Source: Paraburkholderia nodosa DSM 21604
GTDB taxonomy: Bacteria > Pseudomonadota > Gammaproteobacteria > Burkholderiales > Burkholderiaceae
Reading direction: 5' to 3'
DNA length: 64,000 bases
NCBI RefSeq assembly: GCF_000519185.1
Contig: NZ_JAFA01000008.1
Coordinates: 1-64,000, forward strand
Shown: positions 26,734 to 36,037 of the stretch, one piece after another
Layout of the letters: the number at the start of each line of letters is the position of its first letter
How positions within the stretch are numbered: position 1 is the first letter of the stretch
Position numbers and translations under genes: made by a program
Notes under the pieces: model-generated
What the model was told of the DNA's origin: nothing
Database searches by the model: none
Seen by the model: only the letters and a program-made list of their open reading frames with translations

Positions 26734-28362
26734 TCACGCGTTCGCCACGGTCTGCGCGGGCGGCTCGCCGTCGGGCCGGCCGCCGCCATCGCCGCGATCG
26801 GCGCGCTCGCCGAAAAGCCCCGCCATCCAGCGGCCGATTTCCTCGGCGTTCGTCTCGCCGGTCAAACGCGCGGGCGAAAGGCGTCCGCCTGCGAGCACGG
26901 CAATGCGATCGCAGATGTCGAAAAGCTCTTCCAGTTCTTCCGAGATCACGAGTATCGCCACGCCGCGCGCCGAAAGATCGAGCAACTGCTGGCGAATGAA
27001 TGCGGCCGCGCCCACGTCCACGCCCCAAGTGGGCTGCGCGACCACGAGCACCTTCGGCGCCTGGAGAATCTCGCGCCCAACGATGTACTTCTGCAGATTG
27101 CCGCCCGAGAGGCTTTGCGCGAGCGCGTCCGGACCGCCGCAACGCACATCGAATGCGCCGATGCAGCGCTCGGCGAAAGCGCGCATCGCGCCGGTCCTGA
27201 GCCAGCCCGAGCGCACCATGCCTTCGCGGTGTGCCGTGAGCAAGGCGTTTTCGGCAAGCGACATGGCCGGGACCGCACCGCGCCCCAGCCGCTCCTCCGG
27301 CACGAACGCGAAGCCGAGCTTGCGGCGCGCCCCGGCCGAAAATCGGCCTGCGGGCTTGCCGCAAATCCTGACGGCATCGGCGCTCACACCGTGGCGGGCC
27401 GCGTGCGCCTCGCCCGAGAGCGCGGCGAGCAATTCTGCCTGGCCGTTGCCCGAGACGCCGGCGATACCGAGTATCTCGCCCGCATGCACGCTGAACGAAA
27501 CATCGTTGAGCGAGGTGCCGAACGGATCGTCGCTCGGCATCGACAGATGCTGCGCTTCGAGCAGCACGTCGCCGGGCGCGTGCGCGCGCCGCGTGTAGTC
27601 GGGCAGTTCGCGCCCAACCATCAACCGCGCGAGCGACGCATGCGTTTCTTCGCGCGGTATGACGCGGCCCGTGACCTTGCCTCCGCGCAGCACGGTGGCC
27701 GTGTCGCAAAGCGCCTGGATTTCGTCGAGCTTGTGGCTGATATAGAGAATGCTGCAGCCTTCGGAAGCCAGTCGCCGCAGCGTGCCGAACAGCTTGCGCA
27801 CCGCTTGCGGCGTGAGCACCGAAGTCGGTTCGTCCATGATCAACAGACGCGGATTCTGCAGCAGGCAGCGCACGATCTCCACGCGCTGACGCTCGCCCAC
27901 CGTGAGGCTATGCACATGGCGCTGCGGATCGACATCGAGGCCGTATTGCGCCGACACCTCGCGAATCCGCTTGCCGAGCGTTTTCAGGTCGAACGCTTCG
28001 TCGAGCGAGAGCGCGATGTTCTCGCCGACGGTAAGCGTTTCGAACAACGAAAAATGCTGGAACACCATGCCGATGCCGAGCTTGCGCGCCGCAGCCGGAC
28101 TCGCGATTTCGACGGCCTGGCCTTCCCAGCGGATCTCGCCCGCGTCCGGCCGCACCGCGCCGTAGACGATCTTCATGAGCGTGCTCTTGCCCGCGCCGTT
28201 CTCGCCGAGCAAGGCATGGATTTCGCCAGGCGCGACCGAGAGCGTGACATCGTCGTTCGCGCGCACCGCCGGGTACTGCTTCGTGATGCCGGCAAGCGCG
28301 AGGCGCGGCACACCACTGCCGTTTTGCGCACGCGATGCCTGACGTGAAGAAGAATCACCCAT
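26734..28362 (-). CDS. Double-domain ABC ATPase of the BMP-type importer
   Basis: A 542-residue ATPase with two ABC modules, like NupO/YufO and RbsA. Domain 1: Walker A GENGAGKST, Walker B LLIMDEPTSVL and a divergent signature (LTVGERQRVEI). Domain 2 has a degenerate Walker A (VSGNGQAEL) but a good signature (LSGGNLQKYIV), so only one competent site is expected, as usual here. First gene of the importer operon, divergent from the LysR regulator with 254 bp between. Confidence 0.9.
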   Translation of the reverse strand: MGDSSSRQASRAQNGSGVPRLALAGITKQYPAVRANDDVTLSVAPGEIHALLGENGAGKSTLMKIVYGAVRPDAGEIRWEGQAVEIASPAAARKLGIGMVFQHFSLFETLTVGENIALSLDEAFDLKTLGKRIREVSAQYGLDVDPQRHVHSLTVGERQRVEIVRCLLQNPRLLIMDEPTSVLTPQAVRKLFGTLRRLASEGCSILYISHKLDEIQALCDTATVLRGGKVTGRVIPREETHASLARLMVGRELPDYTRRAHAPGDVLLEAQHLSMPSDDPFGTSLNDVSFSVHAGEILGIAGVSGNGQAELLAALSGEAHAARHGVSADAVRICGKPAGRFSAGARRKLGFAFVPEERLGRGAVPAMSLAENALLTAHREGMVRSGWLRTGAMRAFAERCIGAFDVRCGGPDALAQSLSGGNLQKYIVGREILQAPKVLVVAQPTWGVDVGAAAFIRQQLLDLSARGVAILVISEELEELFDICDRIAVLAGGRLSPARLTGETNAEEIGRWMAGLFGERADRGDGGGRPDGEPPAQTVANA

Positions 28363-28616
28363 GGAGGTTCCGCCGTTGTACGTTATTGCTGTCCGTTAAC
28401 CGTTTGACGCTGGCCGCCGCGCGCCGCCGTGCGGGGGTGACGATACCCGTTAGCCCTGCGAAGGTCGAGCCGCCAAAATTCGCTGTTGCCCCGCTGCACG
28501 GGCGACTTGGCGCGAGCCTCGGGGTAAGCCTCGCTTGACGCCACTTTTTGTCCATATTAAAAACGATATACCCACAAGCCTCATCGATCAGCCAGAACAT
28601 ATAATTCGGAGAATTC

Positions 28617-29549
28617 ATGAGTCAGCAACGCGAGGCGATCGACACGTACCTCTTGCGCGTCTTGCACACGCTTCTGATGGAGCGCAGCGTGACACGCGCG
28701 GCCGTCAAGCTCAATCAGTCCCAGCCCGCAATCAGCGCGGCGCTGCGGCGTCTGCGCGACATCACCGGCGACCCGCTCCTCGTGCGCGGCAAATCCGGCA
28801 TGGTGCCGACCGAGTACGGCCTGCGCCTGCTCGAGCCCGTCCAGAACGCGCTGCGCGAGATCGAGCGCATCCGCTTCCAGCAGCACAATTTCGATCCGGC
28901 CACCTCCATCCGCTGTTACCGGATTGGCTGTCCTGACTATCTGAACGTCCTGTTCGTGCCGACCGTGGTCGAGCGCTTTCGCCAGGCCGCGCCCAACGCC
29001 ACGCTCGAGTTTCACTCGCTCGGGCCTGCGTTCGACTACGAGCTCGCGCTCGAGGAAGGCAAGCTCGATATCGTCATCGGCAACTGGCCCGAGCCGCCCG
29101 AACAGCTGCACCTCTCGAACCTGTTCGTCGACCAGATCGTCTGCCTGATGAGCAACGCGCACCCGTTCGCCAAGCGCGGCGGGCTCACGCTCGACCAGTA
29201 TCTGAACGCGCCGCATCTCGCGCCCACGCCCTACTCCGTGGGCCAGCGCGGCGCCATCGACGTGCACCTCGCGCGCGAGCGCCTCAAGCGCCACGTGGTC
29301 GTCACGCTGCCCTACTTCAATCTCGCGCCCTACGTGCTCGTGAAGTCGGACCTGGTCTTCACGACCACGCGCCTTTTCGCCGACCACTACGCGCGCTTCC
29401 TGCCGCTCACGGTCGTGCCCGCGCCGCTCGACTTCCCGCCGATGCAGTACTACCAGTTGTGGCACGAACGCTGTCATTACTCGGACGAAGTACGCTGGTT
29501 ACGCAGCCTCATCGCCGAAGCGACGAAGACGCTGATCAACAAGCCTTGA
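28617..29549 (+). CDS. LysR-family transcriptional regulator
   Basis: A 310-residue regulator with an N-terminal winged helix-turn-helix (TRAAVKLNQSQPAISAALRRL, about residues 24-44, quoted only to mark the helix) and a periplasmic-binding-like effector domain. It is divergent from the purine importer operon and convergent on the 8-oxoguanine deaminase gene, so it probably controls one or both in response to a purine or urate signal. A CGGAGA ribosome site lies 4 bp before the ATG. Confidence 0.9.
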   Translation: MSQQREAIDTYLLRVLHTLLMERSVTRAAVKLNQSQPAISAALRRLRDITGDPLLVRGKSGMVPTEYGLRLLEPVQNALREIERIRFQQHNFDPATSIRCYRIGCPDYLNVLFVPTVVERFRQAAPNATLEFHSLGPAFDYELALEEGKLDIVIGNWPEPPEQLHLSNLFVDQIVCLMSNAHPFAKRGGLTLDQYLNAPHLAPTPYSVGQRGAIDVHLARERLKRHVVVTLPYFNLAPYVLVKSDLVFTTTRLFADHYARFLPLTVVPAPLDFPPMQYYQLWHERCHYSDEVRWLRSLIAEATKTLINKP

Positions 29550-29555
29550 GTACCA

Positions 29556-29587
29556 CGGCCGCACGTTGCTGCGGCCGCCTGACCTTT
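29556..29587 (+). terminator. Terminator of the lysR gene
   Basis: A perfect 8-bp GC stem (29556-29563 with 29570-29577), a 6-nt loop, then CCTGACC and T5, 7 bp after the regulator stop. Confidence 0.7.
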
Positions 29588-29621
29588 TTCAACACGCCTG
29601 TGCGTTGCGCGCTTGCCTGCC

Positions 29622-31031
29622 TCAGCGCGCCATCTGCACGAGCTGTGCCGCGAGCCGGTTATGCCGCTCGATGACCGGCCCAAGCTCCACCGTCTGCAAC
29701 ACGCCCTCCTTCACGACCACGCGCCCGCCGATCACGCTCAGCGCGACCTGTGAGGGTGCGCAGAATACGAGCGCGGCGACTGGATCGTGCAGCGCGCCCG
29801 CGAAAAGCGGCTGGCGCAGGTCGAACGCCACGAAGTCGGCTGCCATGCCGGGTGCGAGCGCGCCAATGTCGTCGCGGCCCAGCACCTGCGCGCCGCCCAG
29901 CGTCGCGATTTCGAGCGCTTCGCGCGCCGTCATGGCATCCGGTCCGAAGCCCACGCGCGCGAGCAGCATGGCCTGGCGCGCCTCGGCCACCATCTGCGCG
30001 CCGTCGTTCGACGCCGAGCCGTCCACGCCGAGGCCGACCGGCACGCCAGCGAGCCGCATCTTTTTCACGGGCGCAATGCCCGAGGCAAGCCGCATGTTCG
30101 AGCACGGACAATGCGCGACGCCGGTGCCAGTCCGGCCGAACAAACCGATGCCGTGATCGTCGAGCTGGACGCAGTGCGCATGCCATACGTCGCGGCCCAC
30201 CCAGCCGAGGTCCTCGGCATATTCGGCGGGCGTCATGCCGAACTTTTCGCGGCTGTAAGCAATGTCGTTGACGTTCTCGGCGAGATGCGTGTGCATGGAC
30301 ACGCCGTAATGCCGCGCGAGCACCGCCGATTCGCGCATCAGGTCGCGGCTCACCGAGAACGGCGAGCATGGCGCCACGACGACGCGCAGCATCGCGTACC
30401 GGCCCTCGTCGTGATACGTCTCGATAAGCCGCTGCGTGTCGGCGAGAATCGCGTCCTCGCGCTCGACCACGGCATCGGGCGGCAAGCCGCCGTCCTTCTG
30501 GCCGACGCTCATGCTGCCGCGGCTCGCGTGAAAGCGCATGCCGATGCGTTGCGCCGCGCGGATGCTGTCGTCGAGGCGGCTGCCGTTCGGATAGATGTAC
30601 AGATGATCGCTGGACGTCGTGCAGCCCGAGAGCAGCAGCTCCGCCATCGCGGTGAGCGTGGAGACCTCGATCATCTCGGGCGTGAGGTTCGCCCATACCT
30701 TGTAGAGACTCGTGAGCCAGCCGAACAGTTCGGCGTCCTGCGCGGCCGGCACGGCGCGCGTGAGGCTCTGGTACATGTGGTGGTGCGTGTTGACGAGCCC
30801 CGGCGTCACGAGGTGGCCGCTGGCGTCGATCACCTCGTCGGCCGTGGCGGGCAGTCCCGCCGTCGGGCCGACCGCGACAATGCGGTTGCCTTCGACGTAG
30901 AGGCCGCCGCCGCGAATCTCGCGGCGCGCGCCGTCCATCGTCACCAGCATGTCGGCGTTTTTCACCAGCAGCGTCTTGCCGGGCTTTTGCGGGTCTTGCG
31001 GGTTTTGCCGCTGTGCGAGTGTGGGTTCCAT
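29622..31031 (-). CDS. 8-oxoguanine deaminase (amidohydrolase)
   Basis: A 469-residue amidohydrolase. Metal ligands are visible: HHH in VNTHHHMYQSLTRA near residue 82, His in MHTHLAENVND, and Asp in GLGVDGSASND. The overall pattern (FGWLTSLYKVW, GCTTSSDHLYIYPNG) matches 8-oxoguanine deaminase, often annotated as hydroxydechloroatrazine ethylaminohydrolase. It hydrolyses 8-oxoguanine to urate and ammonia, directly feeding the PuuD urate route next door. The start MEPTLAQ at 31031 is followed by a Gln/Pro-rich lead; a later start such as MLVTMDG is less likely. Guanine or isocytosine-type substrates remain possible. Confidence 0.85.
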   Translation of the reverse strand: MEPTLAQRQNPQDPQKPGKTLLVKNADMLVTMDGARREIRGGGLYVEGNRIVAVGPTAGLPATADEVIDASGHLVTPGLVNTHHHMYQSLTRAVPAAQDAELFGWLTSLYKVWANLTPEMIEVSTLTAMAELLLSGCTTSSDHLYIYPNGSRLDDSIRAAQRIGMRFHASRGSMSVGQKDGGLPPDAVVEREDAILADTQRLIETYHDEGRYAMLRVVVAPCSPFSVSRDLMRESAVLARHYGVSMHTHLAENVNDIAYSREKFGMTPAEYAEDLGWVGRDVWHAHCVQLDDHGIGLFGRTGTGVAHCPCSNMRLASGIAPVKKMRLAGVPVGLGVDGSASNDGAQMVAEARQAMLLARVGFGPDAMTAREALEIATLGGAQVLGRDDIGALAPGMAADFVAFDLRQPLFAGALHDPVAALVFCAPSQVALSVIGGRVVVKEGVLQTVELGPVIERHNRLAAQLVQMAR

Positions 31032-31263
31032 CGTCCTTGTTCGCTCCGTTGTCGTGCCGCCACGAGCCCTGGCTATTCCTTCGGACTCGCGCACGGCGTG
31101 TGAACCAGACGCCCTCGCCTCACCCGCCGACCTCGCCGGTCGCCCAGGCGCCCGGTGCCGACGCGTCCCGACGAGGACGCCGCTGGCCCGGTTACCCGGC
31201 GTCCACCGCCGTCTTCGGGACGCGCAGCACGCGCTGCGCATGGCCTCTACGATCCGCAACCAA

Positions 31264-31279
31264 AATTGTCGTGGCAATT
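31264..31279. promoter_or_regulatory. LysR-type dyad candidate
   Basis: AATTG-N6-CAATT, an interrupted palindrome of the kind bound by LysR-type regulators, lies midway between the two divergent purine genes. No second copy was identified upstream of the importer, so assignment is tentative. Confidence 0.3.
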
Positions 31280-31449
31280 CGCGCCGCTGCGATACCCACA
31301 TTCACGCCACGCATATAGAGGTCGATTTTTGGCGTCGCTACGATGCCAACAAGGGACACCTGAATCCGGGGCGCAATGTGCGACAGCGCCCCGGGCACCA
31401 CCCAGGGCTCACCCTCATGCGCGTAGCTTTATCTTTCCTATCGCTCGCG

Positions 31450-31476
31450 CGCACCGGGTGCGATCGTTCTTAAAAT
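31450..31476 (+). promoter_or_regulatory. Palindrome plus -10 element before HIU hydrolase gene
   Basis: CGCACCGGGTGCG (31450-31462) is a 6-bp inverted repeat around one base. TAAAAT (31471-31476) follows 8 bp on and could be the -10 box. An operator between -35 and -10 is suggested; no good -35 is visible. Confidence 0.3.
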
Positions 31477-31621
31477 GCGTTCACGGCGCTCGCTTCGATC
31501 CGCCGACGGGTATGTAGCCACTGACGTGGAGCCTCGATCCGCCGCAATGCATCATGCATGGGATCGGGAGCTGCCGCTGAAACCTCGCAATCGCACCAGG
31601 CACTCACAAGGAAAACTGCGA

Positions 31622-31975
31622 ATGGGCAAGCTGACTACCCACGTGCTCGACACCGCGAACGGCCGTCCCGGCGCGGGCATCAAGGTCGAGCTCTTTGCGC
31701 TCTCGGGCGACGCGCGCCGCGCGCTCAAGACCGTCACCACCAATGACGACGGCCGCTGCGACGCGCCGCTGCTCGAGGGCGTTGCACTCGCCAAGGGCGA
31801 ATACGAACTCGTGTTCCATGCCGGCGACTATTTCGCCGCTCTCGGCACGAAGGTGCCCGAGCCGCGCTTCGTCGACCGCGTGGTGTTGCGCTTCGGCATC
31901 GCCGACGCCGGTTCGCACTACCACGTGCCGCTACTCGTTTCGCCGTGGTCGTACAGCACCTATCGGGGCAGCTGA
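31622..31975 (+). CDS. uraH: 5-hydroxyisourate hydrolase (transthyretin-like)
   Basis: A 117-residue transthyretin-related enzyme hydrolysing 5-hydroxyisourate to OHCU. Both family signatures are present: LTTHVLDTANGRPGAGI at the N-terminus with the catalytic His, and the C-terminal YSTYRGS. Arg near residue 45 and HYHVPLLVSPWSY complete the active-site set. No signal peptide, so cytosolic. An AAGGA ribosome site precedes the ATG. The urate hydroxylase gene follows 213 bp later on the same strand. Confidence 0.95.
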   Translation: MGKLTTHVLDTANGRPGAGIKVELFALSGDARRALKTVTTNDDGRCDAPLLEGVALAKGEYELVFHAGDYFAALGTKVPEPRFVDRVVLRFGIADAGSHYHVPLLVSPWSYSTYRGS

Positions 31976-32188
31976 GCGAGCCCCGGGCGGCCACCGCAAC
32001 ACATTCTCATAGGGCATTCCGGGCGATCTCTAGCCCGGGTCATCAAGCCCAAGGTCATACGAACAACAACGGCAGCGCGGCAGCGCAAGGGTCGTCCAGC
32101 GGCCCCGACGCTACGCGGCGCGCTCATACCCCGCAGTTAGCGCGTGCGCTCGGACGCGCGCGCAATGCATCAGGACTGGAGACGTTTC

Positions 32189-33382
32189 ATGGAAGGCTTT
32201 ATTACCGATTGGCTGAACCTCGCGCTGCGCTGGTTCCACGTCATCGCGGCGATCGCCTGGATTGGCGAGTCGTTCTATTTCGTCGCGCTCGACAACAGCC
32301 TCAAACCGCCCACGGACCCGAACCAGCGCCGCCGCGGCGTGTTCGGCGAACTGTGGCACGTGCACGGCGGCGGCTTCTACAACATGCAGAAGTACACCGT
32401 TGCGCCGCCCGAAATGCCCGACGACCTCCACTGGTCGAAGTGGCCGTCGTACACCACATGGCTCTCGGGCGCGTCGCTCTTCACGGTGCTGTACCTGATG
32501 GCGCCGAACACGTATCTGATCGACAAGAACGTGCTCGACATGGGTCCGGTCGTCGCGATCTTCTCGGCGCTCGGCTTCCTCGCCGCGGGCTGGATCGTCT
32601 ATGACTCGCTGTGCCGCGTGCTCGGCACGAAGGACAAGCTGCTGGGCGTGTGCGTGGGCATCTATGTCGTGATCGCGGCCTACCTCGCGTGCCACATTTT
32701 CTCGGGCCGTGCCGCGTACCTCATCATGGGCGCAATGCTCGCGACGATCATGTCGGCCAACGTGTTCTTCGTCATCATCCCGGGCCAGCGCAAGATGGTC
32801 GCGGCGATGCTCAAGGGCGAAGTGCCGAATCCGATCTACGGCAAGCGCGGCAAGCAGCGCTCGGTGCACAACACCTATTTCACGCTGCCCGTGGTGTTCG
32901 CGATGCTCTCGAACCACTACGCGATGACCTACGCCCACGCCTACAACTGGGCCGTGCTCGTGGTGATCATGCTGGCCGGCGCGCTGATTCGCCAGTTCTT
33001 CGTGATGCGTCATCGTGGTCAGCAGCTCTGGTATCTGCCGATCGGCGGCGTGGCGCTGATGTTCGTCGCGCTGGTTTGGACGCTGCCGCGTCCGGTCGTG
33101 CCGCAGGCCGAAGCCGCGAACGCGCCGTCGCTGAAGGTTTCCGATATCCAGCCGATCCTGCAGCAACGCTGCGCGTCCTGTCACTCGGCCCATCCGACGC
33201 TGATGGGTGCCGCACCCGCAGGCGTGATGTTCGATACGCCCGATGAGATTTCGCAGAACGCACAACGCCTGTATCAGCAGGCTGTGACGCTCAAGGCGAT
33301 GCCGCTTGGCAACGTCACTCACATGACCGACGACGAGCGGCAGAAGATCGCGATGTGGTTCCAGGGCGGCGCGAAACAATGA
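32189..33382 (+). CDS. puuD: Urate hydroxylase PuuD with C-terminal cytochrome c domain
   Basis: A 397-residue inner-membrane enzyme that oxidises urate to 5-hydroxyisourate. The N-terminal ~290 residues carry about eight hydrophobic helices of the urate oxidase N-terminal domain family (WFHVIAAIAWIGESFYFVAL, VHGGGFYNMQKY). The last ~85 residues are a periplasmic cytochrome c with the haem motif CASCH (Cys328, Cys331, His332) and a distal Met region. Electrons should thus pass to the respiratory chain rather than to oxygen with peroxide release. The start has a CTGGAGA site. It replaces classical uricase, which is absent here. Confidence 0.93.
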   Translation: MEGFITDWLNLALRWFHVIAAIAWIGESFYFVALDNSLKPPTDPNQRRRGVFGELWHVHGGGFYNMQKYTVAPPEMPDDLHWSKWPSYTTWLSGASLFTVLYLMAPNTYLIDKNVLDMGPVVAIFSALGFLAAGWIVYDSLCRVLGTKDKLLGVCVGIYVVIAAYLACHIFSGRAAYLIMGAMLATIMSANVFFVIIPGQRKMVAAMLKGEVPNPIYGKRGKQRSVHNTYFTLPVVFAMLSNHYAMTYAHAYNWAVLVVIMLAGALIRQFFVMRHRGQQLWYLPIGGVALMFVALVWTLPRPVVPQAEAANAPSLKVSDIQPILQQRCASCHSAHPTLMGAAPAGVMFDTPDEISQNAQRLYQQAVTLKAMPLGNVTHMTDDERQKIAMWFQGGAKQ

Positions 33383-33431
33383 CGTAGCTGGCAGCGCGAT
33401 TAGTTTGCATCGCGCTACGTAAGTTGCGACC

Positions 33432-33470
33432 GGAAGGACCCGAAGTGCGATGCGCTTCGGGTCCTTTTTC
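33432..33470 (+). terminator. Terminator of the uraH-puuD unit
   Basis: A 12-bp perfect stem (33434-33445 with 33455-33466), a 9-nt loop and a CTTTTTCTTTT tail, 50 bp past the puuD stop. Confidence 0.88.
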
Positions 33471-33474
33471 TTTT

Positions 33475-33812
33475 GGTACGGTTTCTTTGCTGAAGGGCTT
33501 GCGCGTTGGGCGGCGATGCGCGGGGTATGGCGAAATGGCATCAGGCATTCGACGAATGCTGGGGACTCGGCGTGCAAGCTGCAATGAGAGCGCAAACGCT
33601 GCGCAACTATTCGCAAAGGCTACGGCAGGTGCATCACGCAGTCAGGCGCCCGCAGAATGTGCGGAACTCGGATGACGCGAGCCTCGCCGCCTTGCCCGAT
33701 CGAAGCATTGAAGCATCGAGCGGCGCACACAGCCATGCATGACTCGCCATGCCTTACGGCGCCCTGAGCAGCCGGCTCGACCAGAGCCACAACCCTGCTT
33801 CACCCGCCAGAC
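33475..33812. other. Gene-free stretch between two terminators
   Basis: About 340 bp lying between the puuD terminator and the allA terminator, so no known transcript needs it. A 72-codon frame (33527-33742, plus) begins MAKWHQAFDECWGLGVQAAM, vaguely phasin-like, but has a poor ribosome site and no recognisable family. It may be a gene remnant. Confidence 0.35.
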
Positions 33813-33815
33813 GCA

Positions 33816-33846
33816 AAAAAAGCCACGGTCTCGACCGTGGCTTTTT
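33816..33846. terminator. Bidirectional terminator after allA
   Basis: A 13-bp perfect stem (33817-33829 with 33834-33846) and a CTCG tetraloop, with A7 on one side and T5 on the other. It ends the minus-strand puuE-uraD-alc-allA operon. Confidence 0.88.
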
Positions 33847-33880
33847 CCAGCTGATACGGACTGCTGTGTAATTTCGTGAA

Positions 33881-34405
33881 TTAGCGCATCGCGGCCTTCA
33901 TCGCTTCTTGCGTCAACCAAAACGACTCCGCCAGATCCTGCTCGTTGAGATTGAGCCCATCCCCACCGCGATCGACGACGATGAAATCGCTCACCTCGCC
34001 CAACGCGATCAGCGGATGATGCCAAACGCCCTTCGCATAATTCACGCCCTGCCAGCCGCGCGAAACGAAAGCACGAATCTGCGTGACGTCCAGCTCGCCC
34101 GCCGGCGCGACCACCACCAGATACGGCTTGTCGTTGAGCGGCACGAACGCCTGACTGCCCAGCGGATGCCGTTCGAGCATCTTCACTTCGAACGGCAGTT
34201 CGCGCGGCTGCCCGCGAAAAAGATTCACGAGCGTGCGGCCGCCTTCGTCGGTCACATCCACGTTCGCGAGATCGTGAAAGCGGATGGTCGTGCCCAGATT
34301 GATCGGAATCTGCTTCGCGCCCGCGAGCTCGATCACATCGCCGAAGGGTGCGAACGCCTCGGGCGTGAGCGGCTCGATGGTCAGCGTCGTCCTTGTTTCA
34401 CTCAT
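33881..34405 (-). CDS. allA: Ureidoglycolate lyase
   Basis: A 174-residue cupin-fold enzyme that splits ureidoglycolate to glyoxylate and urea, the last ring-derived step of urate breakdown. Family marks: [14 protein letters not shown] near the N-terminus, [14 protein letters not shown], and [13 protein letters not shown]. It is the last gene of the puuE-uraD-alc-allA operon, 18 bp after alc. Confidence 0.94.
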   Translation of the reverse strand: MSETRTTLTIEPLTPEAFAPFGDVIELAGAKQIPINLGTTIRFHDLANVDVTDEGGRTLVNLFRGQPRELPFEVKMLERHPLGSQAFVPLNDKPYLVVVAPAGELDVTQIRAFVSRGWQGVNYAKGVWHHPLIALGEVSDFIVVDRGGDGLNLNEQDLAESFWLTQEAMKAAMR

Positions 34406-34423
34406 GATGGCCTCGTCAGCGTA

Positions 34424-35434
34424 TCAGGCGAGCGTGCCCCAGAGGCGTACACGCGAAACGCCGCCGTCCGGGATGATGTTGAAGCGCACATGCGTAACCG
34501 GGCCGAGCGCCGCGAGCTCGCTTTCGTAGTAGTGCTGCTTGTCCATCTGCAGCTTCTGCTCGCCGAGCAGCACCGGCCAGAACATGGCCTGGGTCACGAG
34601 CGAACTGTCCGTGCCGCCCACCACGCGCGCGGCCTGGAACGAGCAGCGGTCCGGGTAGTTGCCCTTGAAGTGCGCCGTATCGACTTCGATCTTCTTGATG
34701 ATGCCCGGCTGCGCGAGCGCGATGATCGCCCAGTCGTTGCCCGGTTCCCGGCGGCGGCGCGTTTCCCAGCCGTCGCCCATGTTCACGCCGCGGCCCGGCA
34801 TGAGCAGCGTGGAGGCCATGCCAAAGTGCTGGTTGTTCGCGCCAACGAGGTACGCGCCGTTTTCCATCGCGGCCAGGTCGAACATTTCGGTGCGGCTCGC
34901 GCCCGCCCAGTCCACCTGCGGCTGGCCGTACACGCGCAGACGCGCGATGCCGCCATCGGGATAGATATTCACGCGCAGGTGCGTGTACGGCTTGTCGCTG
35001 GACACTTCCACGTAATGGTGGCTATTGCCGTTCAAGGAGGTCGAGGGAACGATCTCCGTCCATTGCGTCGCGGCAGTGGGTGCGCCGTCGGCCACATACG
35101 CGCCCTCCACCGATGCCGCCGGCGGGTAGTTGCCCGTGAAGTGGCTCGTGTCGATATCGAGGCCCTTGATTACGCCGGGGCGCGCGAGCTTCACGATGCA
35201 CCAGTCAGAGCCGGTCGTGCGCTTGCGGCGCGTTTCCCAGCCGTCCATCCACTTGCCGTGTTCGTCGTACTTGCCCGGAATAAAGACGGCCGGCTCCGGA
35301 TTGAGCATGCGATCCTTCGGCGCGAAGAAGTCGTCGCTCGCCTCGAGCGCCTGCGCGCCCAGGCGCGGGTCCGCGAGATTCACGAAGCGGCGCGTGAAAT
35401 CGGGGGCGTTGGGGTCGAGAGTCGGGAGTGCCAT
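34424..35434 (-). CDS. alc: Allantoicase
   Basis: A 336-residue allantoicase that hydrolyses allantoate to ureidoglycolate and urea. The expected internal duplication is plain: two beta-sandwich repeats each contain GWETRRxR followed by DW and a D(T/T)SHFTGNYP or [10 protein letters not shown] segment, about 180 residues apart. Using allantoicase plus AllA releases two ureas rather than the ammonia of the AllC route. It starts 81 bp after uraD. Confidence 0.95.
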   Translation of the reverse strand: MALPTLDPNAPDFTRRFVNLADPRLGAQALEASDDFFAPKDRMLNPEPAVFIPGKYDEHGKWMDGWETRRKRTTGSDWCIVKLARPGVIKGLDIDTSHFTGNYPPAASVEGAYVADGAPTAATQWTEIVPSTSLNGNSHHYVEVSSDKPYTHLRVNIYPDGGIARLRVYGQPQVDWAGASRTEMFDLAAMENGAYLVGANNQHFGMASTLLMPGRGVNMGDGWETRRRREPGNDWAIIALAQPGIIKKIEVDTAHFKGNYPDRCSFQAARVVGGTDSSLVTQAMFWPVLLGEQKLQMDKQHYYESELAALGPVTHVRFNIIPDGGVSRVRLWGTLA

Positions 35435-35515
35435 CGTTGTCTTCCTTCGTGTCTTTTCTGTAGATCAAAACGGCGCTGCGCCCCCTCGCGAAAAGCCGGC
35501 GGGCGCATCGCCACG

Positions 35516-36037
35516 TTACGCGTCGATCAGCTCGTCCAGCCTGAAGCGCGCAATACGGTAAATCTGGTCGAGGCTCGCGCGCAATTCATCGGTGCGGCTG
35601 TTGTTCACGCGCGCCTCGAAGTTGGCCATGATGCCGTGGCGGTCATAGCCGCGCACCGCGAGAATGAATGGGAATCCGAACTTCTCGCGATACGCGCCAT
35701 TGAGCGCGAGCAGCTTGTCGAACTCTTCCTGCGTGCACTGGTTCAGACCCGCGCCGCTTTGCTCGCGCGTGGATTCGGCGGTCAGCTCGCCGCGCACGGC
35801 GGCCTTGCCCGCAAGCTCCGGGTGGGCGTTGATGAGCGCAAGCTGCTGCACCTCGCCCGAGGTTTCCACGGCCTGTGACATGGTGCGATGCAGCGCGTCG
35901 ATGTTCGCAAACGGGCGCTGCTGCGCGGCCGCAGCGGCGACCCAGGGCGAGTGCTCGAAGATGCCTGAAAGCGCCGCCACGAAGGCGTCGACCGAGGCTT
36001 GATTCAGCTGTTCGAGGGTGTAGTGCATTGCCTTCAT
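35516..36037 (-). CDS. uraD: OHCU decarboxylase
   Basis: A 173-residue all-helical enzyme decarboxylating 2-oxo-4-hydroxy-4-carboxy-5-ureidoimidazoline to (S)-allantoin. Marks: FEHSPWVAAAA, INAHPELAGKA (catalytic-type His and Glu), LNGAYREKFGFPFILAVRG, and a C-terminal Arg-rich helix. I place the start at MKAMHYTL (36037) because that ATG overlaps the puuE stop by 4 bp; the inner ATG at 36028 is the alternative. Confidence 0.93.
   Translation of the reverse strand: MKAMHYTLEQLNQASVDAFVAALSGIFEHSPWVAAAAAQQRPFANIDALHRTMSQAVETSGEVQQLALINAHPELAGKAAVRGELTAESTREQSGAGLNQCTQEEFDKLLALNGAYREKFGFPFILAVRGYDRHGIMANFEARVNNSRTDELRASLDQIYRIARFRLDELIDA

Larger units (their letters stand above)
31032..31621. 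other. 590-bp divergent control region, deaminase / HIU hydrolase
   Basis: No supported gene. The plus-strand open frame crossing the region lacks any protein signature and a ribosome site. It contains two dyads described separately (31264-31279, 31450-31462) and a TAAAAT -10-like element (31471-31476). Both the 8-oxoguanine deaminase (minus) and the HIU hydrolase/puuD genes (plus) must be driven from here. Confidence 0.55.

Noticed and set aside
28600-28605. Perfect TATAAT just before lysR
   Set aside because: Only 11 bp upstream of the ATG; transcription would begin inside or after the CGGAGA ribosome site, so it is probably not the functional -10 box.
30949-31473. 174-codon plus-strand frame across the deaminase/HIU hydrolase region
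   Set aside because: Half of it is antisense to the deaminase and the rest is compositionally random; no ribosome site.
33527-33742. 72-codon frame with faint phasin-like start
   Set aside because: Weak ribosome site, lies between two terminators and has no recognised family; possibly a remnant but not supportable as a gene.
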